Positions 47,657-60,905 of a stretch of 64,000 nt of DNA are shown piece by piece. The notes beneath the pieces are model-generated. The model was not told the DNA's origin. It made no database searches and saw only the letters and a program-made list of their open reading frames with translations. The DNA comes from Planococcus citri (lineage: Eukaryota; Arthropoda; Insecta; Hemiptera; Pseudococcidae): assembly GCF_950023065.1 (NCBI RefSeq), contig NC_088678.1:25534580-25598579 (forward strand). The letters are read 5' to 3'. A program made the translations under genes and the position numbers. Position 1 is the first letter of the stretch, and each line of letters begins with the position of its first letter.

Positions 47657-47936
47657 AGTGGCGTAGCCAAGGGGGCATGGGGGGGAGGGGAGTGAAGGGG
47701 GCCATGCCACCCTCCTTGCGAGCGAAAATTTGAAAGAAAATATGCAAAAGTGGACGTATTTTTGCTGTTCGGACCAATTTTTTCTAAAAATTTTCGCTCT
47801 CGCAGTAATTTTTCCTTCATTTTCATGAAATCACCGCACATTACGATAAGTTTCCACAAAATTGCCCCTCATGTCGAGTTTTCATGCCTAAATTCTGGTT
47901 TTGCCCCCTCCTTGAGAAAATCCTGGCTACGCCACT
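47657..47936. mobile_element. MITE-like element with AGTGGCGTAGCC ends
   Basis: AGTGGCGTAGCC (47657-47668) and its reverse complement GGCTACGCCACT (47925-47936) bound a 280-bp segment with no transposase. AGTGGCGTAGCC-type ends are common in insect repeats. A target-site duplication was not identified. Confidence 0.65.
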
Positions 47937-47939
47937 AAT

Positions 47940-48620
47940 TTCTAAGCTTGCATTGCTTCTAAATTAAGAAATTTCTAGTTGTTTTTCATATGTAGTTTGC
48001 ATTGTTTTAAAATTTACAAAATTTCAAATCAATTTCCCAAACTCTCCATTGCTACAATTTCATAAAGTTTTCAATAAATTTTCAGAATTTTACATTGCTG
48101 CTGAGTTGGGTAACTTCCAATCATTTTTAGAATGCACATTGCCTCTAAATGACCAAATTTTGAATAATTTTTCAGAATTCTTATTGTCTTCAAATTACAA
48201 AATTTCAAATTCAATTTTCAAGTTCATATTGTCCACAAATTGCAAAACGTTTAGGTACTCAATTTTTGGAATTCAAATTGCCTGTAATTTTTCAGAATTC
48301 TCATTACCTTCATAAATATATTAAGTACATATTACAATATTTCATAATCATTTTCAAGTTCACATTATCCACAACCATTCACTTTTTACGTAAATGTCTA
48401 CAACTTACAGAACTTTTAATCAATTTTTGGAATTCTCACGTCAGTGTCTCTAAATGACAAATTTTCATAATTTTTTTTTTTTAGAATTTCCATTGTCTTC
48501 AAATTTATAAAATTTCAAACCAATTTTTAGAATTTGCCTTTGATTCTAAATCTAAATTATTAAATCTTATATGTTCAGAATTTGCATTGCCTCTAAATTA
48601 CACGAAAAAAATATGGGTAA
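47940..48620. repeat. Degenerate repeat of about 55-60 bp
   Basis: Variants of TTTCAGAATTCWCATTGCCT followed by AAATTACAAAATTTCAAA recur about a dozen times; related units also flank the MITE on its left (47560-47655). No coding character. Confidence 0.7.
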
Positions 48621-51236
48621 TTTTTACAAAAAAATGTTAACTACATATTTAGCACAATAACCGGATCCCATTCAAAAATACATGATTTATAAGTATGATA
48701 AAATTTGTTTTGAAACGCAGTATTTCATAACTGTTCAGTTACAATAATAATTTTTACAATCTTATATAGGTAGTGATAACCAAGTTGTGTAAAAATTACT
48801 CATCTTATGGCAATTTTTAGTGCTTGTAATGTCCAGGTAGATACTGTTTTTGCATCAGTATTTGGGACAAAATTCTATAACAGGTATCTACCTATATTCT
48901 TTGTAAATCTGATATCTTATTTTAATTTAGCTGGTTTTCAGTTTCAGGAAGTTTTTCCAGTTGGAGTTTCGGTTTCACTTTGGGATTGAGTTTTCGTTCA
49001 AAATCAATAGATTTTCCCTGTTTTTTTTTGTTTTTTTTTTTATTTCAGCCTGTTTTTTGTTCTTTCTGTTTCATAAATTACCCATCAGTTTTATTATATT
49101 ATTTCACGTTTTTAGTTAAATAAAAAGTCGAAGTGAGGGTTTTTTGACACACAGAGAACTCAATGGGACGATTATTACCTATTATTATTTTTTTATACCT
49201 ACTTACTCGTACATCGAATATTCCGAGCAGAAATCGTCATTTTGTATTTCTATTTTTAAAAAAAAAGAAAGTTCAAAACTTTTCATGTTCAAAACGTATG
49301 TACTTTTTTCAACAGTTTTTTTTTCAAGATGAAATATTGAAGAAAATAAATTGTCCAGTGGATGACTCGGCGGAGGTATTTATTTTGTTGTTTCAAACGA
49401 ATTTCTTTTGATTTTTTTTTTTTTTTTTTCAATACTTATTTAAGTAAGTAGTAAGTAAGTAGGTATGTGTTTTAAACAAAAAACAAAAAAACAAAAAAAA
49501 CATTTGATGAAATCTGTACTCAAACTTGGCTGTTGTACAATAATTATTATTGGTTCAATTTTCCTTCAAATCATAACATCACGTGCAACTTGATGAAGAG
49601 TAGACGAAGGAATTGCCTAACTTATTCCTTGAAAAATCTCATGCTCGTAAGCACACCATTTTCCAGCCCGTGAGAAATAGTCTACAAAAGAAGCAGGTAG
49701 ATATTTGGTTAGAAAGAGTTTTCAAATTACAATTTTAGCGGACTGTCCTACCTTTTTTTGAAAAACGCTGCTTTTATGGTCATCAGTAAAACTTTGTTTG
49801 TTTTTTAAAATCTTTGCTTCTTTTCAGATATTTTTTCCAATTTTATGTGATACAAGTCGAATTGTCTTGAATTAAATACAGACAGATTTTGATGAATTTT
49901 TTGAGTAGTTAGGTACCTTATTATAAAAGTATCCTTGAAAATCTGATTAAGCATAAATTAGTACAAATTGTTCTTCAATTGTTCAATTTATGAAGCAGAT
50001 ATGCATGAGAAAATGAAAATCATTAAGGTATGATCACGATTGATGATTTTCTGCAGCTTCTAGTTTTTTTGTAGTGGTATGTAATCTGTGAGTTCTAATT
50101 AAAAACAATTATTCTGTACCTAAACTCTTTATACGTGATCAACAGTTCACTCATTTTTACCTAATAGTCCCACATCTCCTCTCCTCGACTCCTCTTCTTT
50201 CCATAAACTTTTTCAGATGTCCTACGAATAGAAATTACATACAAGATCGTTTTCTCCGCAAAAACTGTACCCAGGCAACATATCAGTAATTCTAAAGCTG
50301 ACACTCAAACCTTAACTATATACCTTAACCTGGAGATGGTCAAGTGGTAAGTCTACAAGAGTAAAGACCTTTCATTTTCCTGCTTACACGAACAAAAATT
50401 CAGTATAGGAGGGAATTAAATTTTCATCATAAAAATTTAGATGGTTATTGCTTTAAATCGTCACTCTTCAGTCTTCTCGCATTTAAAAGCTACCTTTACT
50501 CGCCCTTTCTCACCTCAGAACCGCGGAAGAACTCGAGGAACTCCTTGATCATCATTCAAGAGCATATTTTTCAACACTCGTACACATGGTAGCACTGATG
50601 CCAAAGACCTGTTGGAGTTTGCATAGCGTCTGGTCGCCTTGTGCCTCGCCGCCTGTCGACTCGACTGTCGGTCGTAATCGTTTCTCGTTTGCACATTGCG
50701 AGTGCAGGGAGTTGTGTGATGGTGCGTTTTACCGGCTTATCTCGTGGAAATTCAAATCGCAATTCGCTCGCATCATTAATATTACAGTAGTCGACAAAGG
50801 TCTATTCCATTGTTCGTGATCTTATTTGAAAGGTTTTGCTTATCGTTTTCATTTTACGAGCACTCTGTATACAGCCGTTCGATTCGAATTCGATATAAAT
50901 CAGTTTCATACTCATGCGATGAGTAATACTCGTTGTTGGCCGATAAACGGTAGTGACCATCGTCGTGACATTTTTTCATCCGAGGTATTCGAAATCGATG
51001 TGGTGTCGTTATTTGTCGTAATTCGATGACTTATACTGGTATACCTATTACCTACTTGATATTGTTGTGAAGTTTCGGTAGTGTTACGTTACGTTATTAT
51101 TTGTTGTGCCAAATTCTGCGGATTCAGCTACCCATACCATACCAGGATTTGCAAGAATTTGGATTTGGATTATACCTAAAAGAGGTAAGATTTGTCAAGT
51201 GACCTTTTATAAGTTAATATGTTTGTTCGTCTTCAC
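48621..51236. other. Intergenic: no gene recognised
   Basis: The stretch is mostly AT-rich. A CpG-richer part at about 50500-51180 has several overlapping short frames without domains and ends at a plausible donor (AAAGAGGTAAGA, 51179-51190). It might be a 5' exon of an unseen gene, but nothing confirms that. Confidence 0.4.
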
Positions 51237-51665
51237 CAGAGGTGTAACGATTATAATCGATGCTGCATCGATCATTTCGTCCCAAAATAATCGGACTAAT
51301 CGGAGGATAATCGATTAATCGGCGATTATTCGGCCAAAAAAATTTGCGGTTCCATGATTGGTTGGAATTGAGTGACGTCAGTCATCGCCATAAATGTTTT
51401 CTGAACCATTATCTGAACAATTTTCATTTTCATTTTTTTACTCAAAAAGTAATTGTAATGAAAGGATTGAAGAGAAAATGAAAATATGAAACATCAAATA
51501 AAAAATTAAAACCAAAAGGAAGACATAAAATCAAGATTTGGATTAATTTAAAAAAATTACCCAAAGGTCCGATTAATCGGCGATTAATCGATTACGGCCG
51601 ATTATTAATAATCGGCGATTATTAATCGGAGATAATCGATTATAATCGTAATCGTTACACCTCTG
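51237..51665. mobile_element. hAT-type MITE with 8-bp target-site duplication
   Basis: The element begins CAGAGGTGTAACGATTATAA and ends with the inverse (CGTTACACCTCTG to 51665). The flanks are identical 8-mers GTCTTCAC (51229-51236 and 51666-51673). CAGRGGTGTAAC-type ends with an 8-bp duplication are the hallmark of the hAT superfamily. The interior has many ATAATCGATTA/CGGCGATTATT palindromic units and no transposase. The perfect duplication suggests fairly recent insertion. Confidence 0.9.
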
Positions 51666-51673
51666 GTCTTCAC

Positions 51674-53124
51674 TCTTCAATGCAGCTTGCGAAGGCTCTT
51701 ATAATGTATATTTTTTCGATTTTCATTTTTGTTTTCGAAGAGGATCACTGATGAAAGCCTCTGAATTAAAAAAAATCCTGAGCATGTTTGAGATCGAGGT
51801 CCAAAACAATGCTCGTAGGAGAGGGAGACCCATTTCAGCCATTCGTAATCCTGAGCTCATTCCTATAGAAACATGGTGACTAAAACATTGTAGCTTTTGT
51901 TCATCTCTTTTTGAAATAAGTATCACTTACAATCAAAATTAATACTTAGTGTACTTTCTGACTGCACCTATCACAATCCGAATAACCTAACCTTTTTTTA
52001 TTTTTTCGGATTCCCCAGTCCCAATGTGCTGTTGGGTGGGGCAAATTTATTCATTTTTCGAATTCTGAAAGCTGATGTTGAGGGCGGTTTTCAAACTTTG
52101 TACATAGTTTTAGACGTTTCTGGAGTCTCCAGCGAGTTCTCAATTTTTTCCAGAAATTTCAAATCGCCCTGGAAGGGCAAAAAATAAACCTGATCTTCTA
52201 CTCGTATCACTTTTATTGATTCTTTTTGGGCACCCTCTCGACTGTTTTAGGTGATTATCACAAAATTCCAGGAGTATGAGTTCGAGAGTGAATTTTTTAC
52301 CAATTTGTAAATTTCAAAAAAGTAAAAAGAAAATTGAATTCTTTAACAAGATTTTGTAACGAACGGTTTTTTTAAATTTTTTATTTTGCAAGATATCGTT
52401 TGGTGTGACTGTGTCTACTTGATCACTCGACTCGAAAACAATATCAATTTTGACTTTTCTGGAGCCTCCAGCGAATTTTCAAATTGCACCATAAACTTTA
52501 AGTCTCCCATTTTTGAGAAACATTGCAAAAATGTATCCTTTTTGGGATAATTAGAAACGAACCCATATCCATCCAACACATACTTTTCAAATGTCCCTAA
52601 CTAAAACAAAACAGACTTACACTACAGATAAAAGAAAACCCACCTACTATCCCTGACGAACCCTCAGAAATACAAAAATTCATCTCCCTAGTAGAAAACA
52701 TCGGCCTCACAAACCAAATCTAGCCCCCCCCCCCTTACGGGTGTAATAATCTTGTAATTATAAACACCCCCCCAAAAAAAAAAAAAATTCCAGAAAGTCG
52801 TGTTTTTTGCTAAAATTCTTAGTCTTTCCTTCTGCCAAAAATTGTCAATTTCAACTTTATTTTTTTTTTGCAAAAAATACTTGAAGGAAAGTTTTTTAAA
52901 TCATGGATATTTTTTGCTGAAACAAACTCGATATTTAGAAATAGAATTCCGAATAGGAAGAAAAATTTGACAAAATGTCAGAAAGTACTTCATCTTCAAG
53001 AATTTTACATTATTTTAATAGGTAATTTCAGTAATAGTTTTTTCGAAATTCTTAAAAGTCAGATTTGATATCTAAATGTCTACTTTAATCACTATAATGA
53101 AACTGAAAATTTTAAAAATTTGTT
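51674..53124. other. Intergenic: no gene recognised
   Basis: The stretch holds two isolated CTGGAG-CTCCAGCGA motifs (52120 and 52459) like those in the foldback elements, and a run of C near 52727. No ORF of interest. Confidence 0.5.
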
Positions 53125-54560
53125 ACAAAATGGTGGCCATTTTGATTGACAGGTCAGCCGAAATCGCAGATTTTGCGTTCCAACATAGGACTAGCATAAA
53201 ATTTTTTAAACCGTACAGGGTAGATCGACAGAGCAGGCAAAAATTCATCACCTGTCAAAATTTCAAGTGCTAAAGTGCCTTTTTCGATTTTTAGTGAATT
53301 TTCAAAAATCAAATTTTGGCCAAAATGTGAGAAAAAATCAAAATTTTACCAAATTGACCTAGAAAGCTGAAATTTGGGATATGCCCTATTTTTGACCTGC
53401 CAAATCGATTGGAAACTGTTTCATACCGTTTTGAGCAGTTCTGGAGCTTCCAGCAGATTTTTGAAACTCGAAATTTTCACAAAATTTCATCAAATGGAGT
53501 AGGAAGCCGAAATTAATTCTGAAAAATAATTTCAATACCCTGTGAAGTCGACTGCAGGTAAATTTCAAGTCGTTTTGGAGCCTTCAGCAATTTTATGAAA
53601 ATTACTGGAGCCTCCAGTAAATTTTTGAAACTAGAAATTTCCCTAGAATTTCATCAAAATGGAGATGGAAAGCTGAAATTAACTATGCACTCCAATTTTA
53701 ACACTTTCTGAAGACGACTTCAGGTGGGTTCAAGTAATTTTTGGAGCCTTCAGTGAATTTTTGAAAGGTTATGGCGTCTTTAGGAGAACTGAAATTTCTA
53801 AAAAGTAGCTGGAAACTTCAAAACCACTTGAAACCAACATGCAGTCGACTTCATATTGTATTGAAATTAGTTTTCAGAGTAAATTTCGGCTTCCTAACTT
53901 CATTTGATGAAATTTTGGGGAAAATTCAAGTTTCAAAAATCTACTGGAGGCTCCAGTAATTTTCAAAAAATGGCTGGAGGCTCCAAAACGACTTGTGAAA
54001 TTCACTTGCAGTCGACTTCATAGCGTGTTGAAATTATTTTTCAGAATTAATTTCGGTTTCCAACTCCATTTATTATGAAATTTTGTGAGAATTTCGAGTT
54101 TCAAAAATCCACTGGAAACTCCAGAACTACTCAAAACGGTTTGAAACAGTTTCCAATCGATTTGGCTGGCCGAAAATAGGCTCTATCCCAAATTTCAGCT
54201 TTCTAGGTCAATTTGGTATCATTTTGATTTTTTCTCACATTTTGGCCAAAATTTGATTTTTGAAAATTCGCCAAAAATCGAAAAAGGTGCTTTAGCACTT
54301 GAAATTTTGACAGATGATAAATTTTTGCCTGCTCTTTCGATCTACCTTTGTACGGTTTAAAAAATTTAATGCTAATCCTATGTTGGAACGCAAAATCTGC
54401 GATTTCGGCTGACTTGTCAATCAAAATGACCGCCATTTTGTATGTAGGGCCACTTTTTTTTAGGACAAGGGCTAGAAATGTTCCTTAGGACTCCCTCTTT
54501 AAGAAAAAAGTTGTCCCTGAGGATCAGCAGGTGGGTGCAAGTGATCCTTATGCGCCCCCC
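53125..54560. mobile_element. Foldback element B, copy 2
   Basis: Terminal inverted repeats of about 35 bp begin ACAAAATGGTGGCCATTTTG (53125) and, inverted, ACAAAATGGCGGTCATTTTG (ending 54441). Long inverted arms and internal CTGGAG-CTCCAG modules match the copy at 18240-19560. Similarity between the two copies continues rightward to about 54560 (CACTTTTTTTT, then AGAAATGTTCCTTAGGACTC, then GATCCT). There is no transposase ORF, so mobility would need a helper. Confidence 0.75.
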
Positions 54561-55677
54561 CCGACTAAGGTATTCTAAGAAAAAAATAAATGTACTTTTT
54601 TCAGTGATTTCCATAAATTGCTAATTTTTGATAAAATTGTCAAATTGGTATATTTTATTTTTATTTTTTTTTGAAAAATTCTATCATTGTGTATTTTCCT
54701 TTATATGGAAGGTTTTTCTGCTGGACCATTTTTTTGGTTGGCAATTCTTACCCATTTTTTTTTTTTTTTTTCATCTTTTCTGATAGGAACAGTCGATTTC
54801 TGAGTCAAAACAAACTTTCCAGATAAAAATATTGCGACACTCCCGTATTGATAAGAAATTTTATGCCCTATACGTATTTTATTTGTAGTAGTTGACTCAG
54901 AAAAACAATGTTTATGGTCAGAAACCATGAAAAAAAAGAGAAAAAAACTGTCCTGAAAATTCGAAAACTATATTTTTCAAGGTCGCACATCTCTGTTTCA
55001 AGAGGCGGGGGGGGGTTAGGGAATTAAGAATATCACCATTATAGAAATTGAAAAACATTTATAATGAATGTTCCTCAAAACTAGATAGGTATAGTGGGTA
55101 CGAGCTACTGCTGTATAAAACACTTGCAATAAGTACTCTCTGTCTCAAGCACTGCTAAATTTCTCACGAATGCCCACTCACCCTGCACTTGCAGCCTTGT
55201 TCCCTATTCTTCATTATTAGGCTATATTCTTCTTTTTTTTTCAAAATAAACCCTATAAACCCTCGTATATATCGCACTTGAACGCGCACAAGATCTGGAA
55301 CCTTACGTTACCATTACCACTTTCATTCATCTCTCCTTTATTCCATAGTCACTCCAAGTTCAATACTCCTAGATTTGGCAACGTGTGGCTGCTGTGTAGA
55401 ATAAATTTATGTGAAACTTAATATATAGAAGAGAGTCGAAAGGCCACATCTCCGGCTAAAATCTGCAAACAATCATGCTTTATTCGTTTCATTGTTGATT
55501 ACCCACAACGAATAGGATCGGTATGGTACGGTGTACGGTACCACATACTCCCTTAAGGCGAAATGCATTTTGCCTGCATCACCCTCGTCGATACACTATT
55601 AGAAAAAACCCTTCGCCGCCGACATACACACTGACACATATCGACATCCTAGTCCTCGGGATGCACCTTACACTTTG
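54561..55677. other. Intergenic: no gene recognised
   Basis: AT-rich spacer with homopolymers (T run near 54757, G run near 55007). Nothing else seen. Confidence 0.5.
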
Positions 55678-56826
55678 TATATGTTAGGTACCAAGTCCGA
55701 AATTGTACAATTCGGGGTTGGTACAGCCAATTTTGTACCATCTCCGAAGTGTCCGGACCAAGCGTGAATATTACTTTTTCATCGGACTTTGTTCGTACCA
55801 TGCCCGGAGGGTCCGGACAAAGTGTTCGACTTGGTACAATTTGTGTTGTGCAAAGTCCGATTTAAAGTTTTATAATGAAGGAATTTAAATTTTATGCTTT
55901 TTCTATACTGTTGTATTGTTATAGTTGAAAAATAATCATCAATACCCCTCCCTCCCTCGCCCTTGAAAAGGACCCCCCACACAAATTTAAAATGCGTTTA
56001 TTATATTGGTATTAATTTAAAAGATTGAATAGCATCAATAAGAATAAAATAAGTTAATGTTGTGGGCCTTGATCGCCTTGGGAATTTTTCTAATTTCAGC
56101 TGATATTTTACCTATAAAAATTTCAATTTTCAAAATGAAAAACAACCAGCCCTAGAGAAGTTCTCAAAAATTGAGAGATGCAAAATTTTGAAACGAAAAA
56201 CGATTAGCCCAGGTGAAGTGAGGGCAAAACCTATCAAAAATTTATAATTCTAGGATTAAATATCATTTTTCTAGTCTCCCTGAAGAAAAAATGTCAATTT
56301 CAGAATAATGAAAAAACTGGCCCTAGAGTGAAATGAGGAACAGAAGCTCTCAAAAATTCATAATTTAAAAACTAAATAATAGGCCTAGGTAAGGCCTAGG
56401 TATATTTGTAGACGTAAAAATATAATTTTTCTGGTTTCAAGATTTTAAAATTTGTAATTCTAAGATTAAAAAATCATTTCTTTAGTCTTGTTCTTTGAAG
56501 AAAAAATGTAAATGTCAGAATAGTGAAGAAACTTTGGCCTTAGTGCGAAGCGAGGGCAGAAGCTCTCGAAAATTCCTAATTCAAGAACCAAATAATTGGC
56601 CTATAGGTACCTATTTCGAATTTCTTCATTATAAAACTTCAAATCGGACTTTGCACAACACAAATTGTACCAAGTCGAACACTTCGTCCGGACCCTCCGG
56701 GCATGGTACGAACAAAGTCCGAAGAAAAAGTAATATTCACGCTTGGTCCGGACACTTCGGAGATGGTACAAATTTGGCTGTACCATCCCCGAATTGTACA
56801 ATTTCGGACTTGGTACCTAACATATA
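55678..56826. mobile_element. Non-autonomous element with terminal inverted repeats of about 207 bp
   Basis: The left arm 55678-55884 begins TATATGTTAGGTACCAAGTC, with GGACCAAGCGTGAATATTAC inside. It is mirrored by the right arm 56620-56826 with only a few differences. The 0.7-kb centre is AT-rich and non-coding. Paired ORFs at 55703-55888 and 56601-56801 are the same arm read twice. Arm similarity points to a young insertion; the target-site duplication is unclear. Confidence 0.85.
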
Positions 56827-59220
56827 TATTTTATGCACCACAGATGCACGATGCTAAAATGCGAAGGCACGTTTCACAGCGACCGCCTCGAATTCGTAGT
56901 CTGGCGTTATTTATAATTCAAAAATTATTAATCCCTTTGGAATCGCGAACGGCGGCGGTGTTATTTTTTAAATTAAATTTTCTCTCGACATGTACCATCC
57001 TATATCGGTATTGTTGCGGACGACCAACACGATGACGATGATGGTGCGGTGGTATTAATATAGACTACATGCAGATCGTAAAAAAATATGAATTATTTCT
57101 TTCGAACAATCATATCCGCAGTCCGCACTTGGCTGGCGTTTTTAAATGCATTATGACGTTGGCGAAGTACGAGTACGTACGCTGAGATGTGGTAGGTACG
57201 TACTACACATATTGTATACTTAGATGGGAAAATAGAGAAAAAGTTATAGACATGGCCGTTAATGTGAGTTTATTGTTTACTGCTCGTAAGTATCCAACAT
57301 CAAGCGTTGCTTTAATGTACCTACATGTGAGTTTGTGACTATGAGAGATGCATAATCTTATGCATATATGGCAGACTAGAACAGTAGACGAGAAACTGTG
57401 TCGAGTGAAGTGCAAAATGAAACCTTGAATAGAGTTCTTACCTATTGGTTAACGATTTCATTGTCAAATTTCACTTTTAATGTTTTAAATGGAATACTTA
57501 CCTACCTACGTAAACATACTGGAAAAATTGGCTATTCTGATTTCATAGTTCTTCCAAGAGACTCTGATGAATTCTGGAAAATTCCATGGCGACTGACTCC
57601 GTTACCAAAATTTTGGATACCCCTAACTCGACCATAAAAAATGAACCTGAAGAGTTGGAATTCACGTCATTTATCATCCACTACCAAGATTTATCGCACT
57701 ATGTAGGTACCTAGTTGCTACCCCCAAAAAATAAATATGTTTGGTACTACATAATATGTATTTGGGTTGCCCATGAGCACGAGGTTGTGCATCTCACAGA
57801 CTGACATACATTAATGGAGCGTTATTTTTGATGTCTGATGCTTACGATTAGGAGCAGTAAACAATAAACATACCGGTACTTACGTGTTCATTAATGGCCA
57901 GGTCTATAAATTTTTTTTCTCATTTTCCCTTCTGTGTATGTTTAACTCATTTCAAGGCCTCTTAAATGATTTTATTTCTGTGAAATACACTATTTTTCCG
58001 TGATTTCGAATAGTTATAAGACCAGAGAACACCTAGAATTGAATTCAAATAAGTAAATGTTCTTCCTCTGTTTAAGCTGAACTTCTTTTGAGAATATTTT
58101 TTCAATTTCAAGAACGTGTGATTCTTAATTCGTTGAATAAAAATGCACATATTATACTATTCCACAGTCATGTTCTAATTTCCACATTATTTTTCAACAT
58201 TTAAAAAAAAAATTTGGGACCTTTAAAATTTGTTGAAAAGTTTTAGTCTATTAGAGGACCAGTGGCGTTGATCCAATACTTTCCCTTTCTAAAAACAAAA
58301 CAAAAAACAAAAATATAATAATAACTTTTACAACCAAACTGAAAGAGGAGAAAAAATAAAAAATTACGTAAATATACCTCAAAAATAAAGTTTGGTTCAG
58401 CTATATCTGTCATCAACGTTATTACAACACTCAGCAAATAAATAAACTTTAAAGAAAAAAATCAAACAGAATAAAATCTAAAACCAATTTCCTTAAAAAA
58501 TTAACACTTACGAATCAAATAACCATCAAAAGACATTAAGTACTAGCAATATAACTGGAGGTCGTCATAAAAAATGACATAATTACTACCTACCTACCTA
58601 CATAATGCTAAAAACAATCCTTTCAACGCATAAATTTCTCTCTCGACTAAACACTCGTATACGAATCACTCATTCATACTCGTCAAATCAAATCGAATAC
58701 TTAAGTAGGTAGGTAGAGGTACCTATACTTTTCCTTAGCGTGGAGTCAGTTCAAAACAATTTAACGTTGCTTTTCTTTTGAATCCGTCGATATAGAGTCC
58801 TACAAAGTTGAAAAAAAATCATAAAAATTGAATGATCGATTTTTAAAAATTATGTTCAATTCGAAATTTGTGTAACACTGATTGGCGTCATGGTGACTTC
58901 TGAAAATTTGGAGATGAAAATCATGATAAATTCTTGACATTATGTCAGAATTTTAGAAATTTTGAAAAATGACTAATTTCTGATGTTTTAGTTTGTAGGT
59001 AAGTTATTAGTACATTTATGTCAGACTTTCAAAGACTATTTTGTTAGGTACGTTTTCAAAAATTTGGAAAAAAAATTAATAATTAATATGTTTTGTCTGA
59101 CTTTTATAAGAGCTTGGGAAAAGACTTGAAAACTTTGAAAAAAATCATCCATTTCTGAAATTGAAGTTGAAGCAAGCCTGACTTTTTTGAAATGGAGGGA
59201 GGGGGGAGGAATTGCTGAAT
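56827..59220. other. Intergenic: no gene recognised
   Basis: CpG-richer DNA at 56840-57060 gives way to AT-rich spacer. Short frames (for example 57398-57637) show no domains or splice support. Confidence 0.45.
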
Positions 59221-60600
59221 CATTTGGTAACTTACTAATGTTTTATTTTGGTAAATTGCTGGTAACTTTTAGTAAATTACTGGTACTTTTTGATAAATTG
59301 CTGGTATTTTTTGGTAAATTACAGGCAATGGTAATTTTTGGTAAATTTTTGGTAATTACTTGGTAAATTACCAATGTTTTGTTTAAGGTAAATTGCTGAC
59401 ATTTTTTGAGTAATTTGCTGGTAATTTTTGGTAAATTACTGGTAATTACTTGGTAAATTATCAATGTTTTTTTTGGGTAAATGTAAATTGCTTTTTTTTT
59501 TGTGGTAAATTGCTGGTATTTTTTGGTAAATTATTGGTAATTACTTGGTAAATTACCAATGTTTTGTTGAAGGTAAATTGCTGACATTTTTTGAGTAATT
59601 TTCTGGTAATTTTTGGTAAATTACTGGTAATTACTTGGTAAATTATCAATGGTTTTTTTGGGTAAATTGCTTTTTTTTTTTTTGGTAAATTGCTGGTAAT
59701 TTTTGGTAAATTACTGATTTATTTTGGGAGGTAAATTGCTGATTTTTTTTTTTTTTTGATAATCAAATTGTTGATAATTTTTGGTAGAGAATTGGTAATT
59801 TTCAGTAAATTATTATTCATTAGTAATTACTTGGTAAATTACTAATGGTTTTTTTTTGGTAAATCACTGGTAATTTTTGGTGAATTACTGGTACTTTTTG
59901 GTAAATTGCTGGTAATTTTTGGTAAATTACACTAATTACAGGCAATGGTAACTTTTGGTAAATTATAGGCAATGGTAATTTTTGGTAAATTACAGGCAAT
60001 GGTAATTTTTGGTAAATTATTGGTAATTACTTGGTAAATTACCAATGCTTTTGGGGGGTAAATTGGTGGTTTTTTTTTAGTAATTTGCTGTTAATTTTTT
60101 ATAAATTATTGGTAATTACTTGGTAAATTACTGATGTTTTTTTTTTGGTATATTGACTGTTTTTTTTGGTAAATTGCTGGTAATTTTTGGTAAATAATTG
60201 CCGGCAATGGTAAATTATTAGTAGTTTACTTGGTAAGCTAGGGTAAATTGCTGATTTTTTTTCTGATAAATTGTTGGTAATTTTTGGTAGGGAACAGGTA
60301 ATTTTCGATAAATTATTAGTAACTAACTTACTTGTTAAATTACTAAATGCTTTATTTTTTTGGATAAATTGCGTATTTTTTTCGTAAATTACTGGTAATT
60401 TTTGGTAAATTGCCGGTAATTTTAGGTAAATTACTGGCAATTACTTGGTAAATTACTAATGTTTTTTGGGGGTAAATTTCTGATTTTTTTCTTGGTAAAT
60501 TGCTGGTAATTTTTGATACATTACTGATGTTTTTTGGGTAAATTGCTGATTTTTTTCTTTTTTTTGGTGAATTGCTGGTAATTTTTTGTAAGTTATCGGT
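59221..60600. repeat. GGTAAATT minisatellite, about 1.4 kb
   Basis: It is built from units of about 20-22 bp such as TTTTTGGTAAATTACTGGTA and TTGCTGGTAATTTTTGGTAA. A longer period of about 90 bp is marked by TTACTTGGTAAATTACCAAT in the first half. Minus-strand ORFs rich in Asn-Leu-Pro-Lys are repeat read-through. Confidence 0.9.
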
Positions 60601-60789
60601 TGGTGGTTGGAGACATTTGAAAACTACTAATTGAGGAAAAAGTATACCGTTCTTGATTTGTATGTCAGATTTTTAAGAACTTGGAAAACAATTGGATCAT
60701 AATTCTAATAGGTACTTGTGAGGAAGATTTTACTTTTAAATTTTGTATTACTTTTGAGACGAACGATTGATGATTGAACAAATTGATTG

Positions 60790-60905
60790 ATTTCTTGGGG
60801 AATCATTCGCGAACGGATTAATTTGTTTTTCGTGAATCGTTCTTGAACTCTTGAACGAATTGGATAATTTTTAGTGAACCATCCACGAACGAATTAATTC
60901 ATTTT
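60790..60905. repeat. Small outlying copy of the 33-bp minisatellite
   Basis: The units ATCATTCGCGAACGGATTAA and CCACGAACGAATTAATTCAT resemble the array at 21707-22135, 39 kb away. Only three or four decayed units remain. Confidence 0.65.

Noticed and set aside
50586..51318. Candidate exons of a second gene
   Set aside because: Short frames in CpG-richer DNA with one plausible donor but no acceptor-joined partner or domain.
59243..60440. Asn-Leu-Pro-Lys-rich minus-strand ORFs
   Set aside because: They arise from the GGTAAATT minisatellite.
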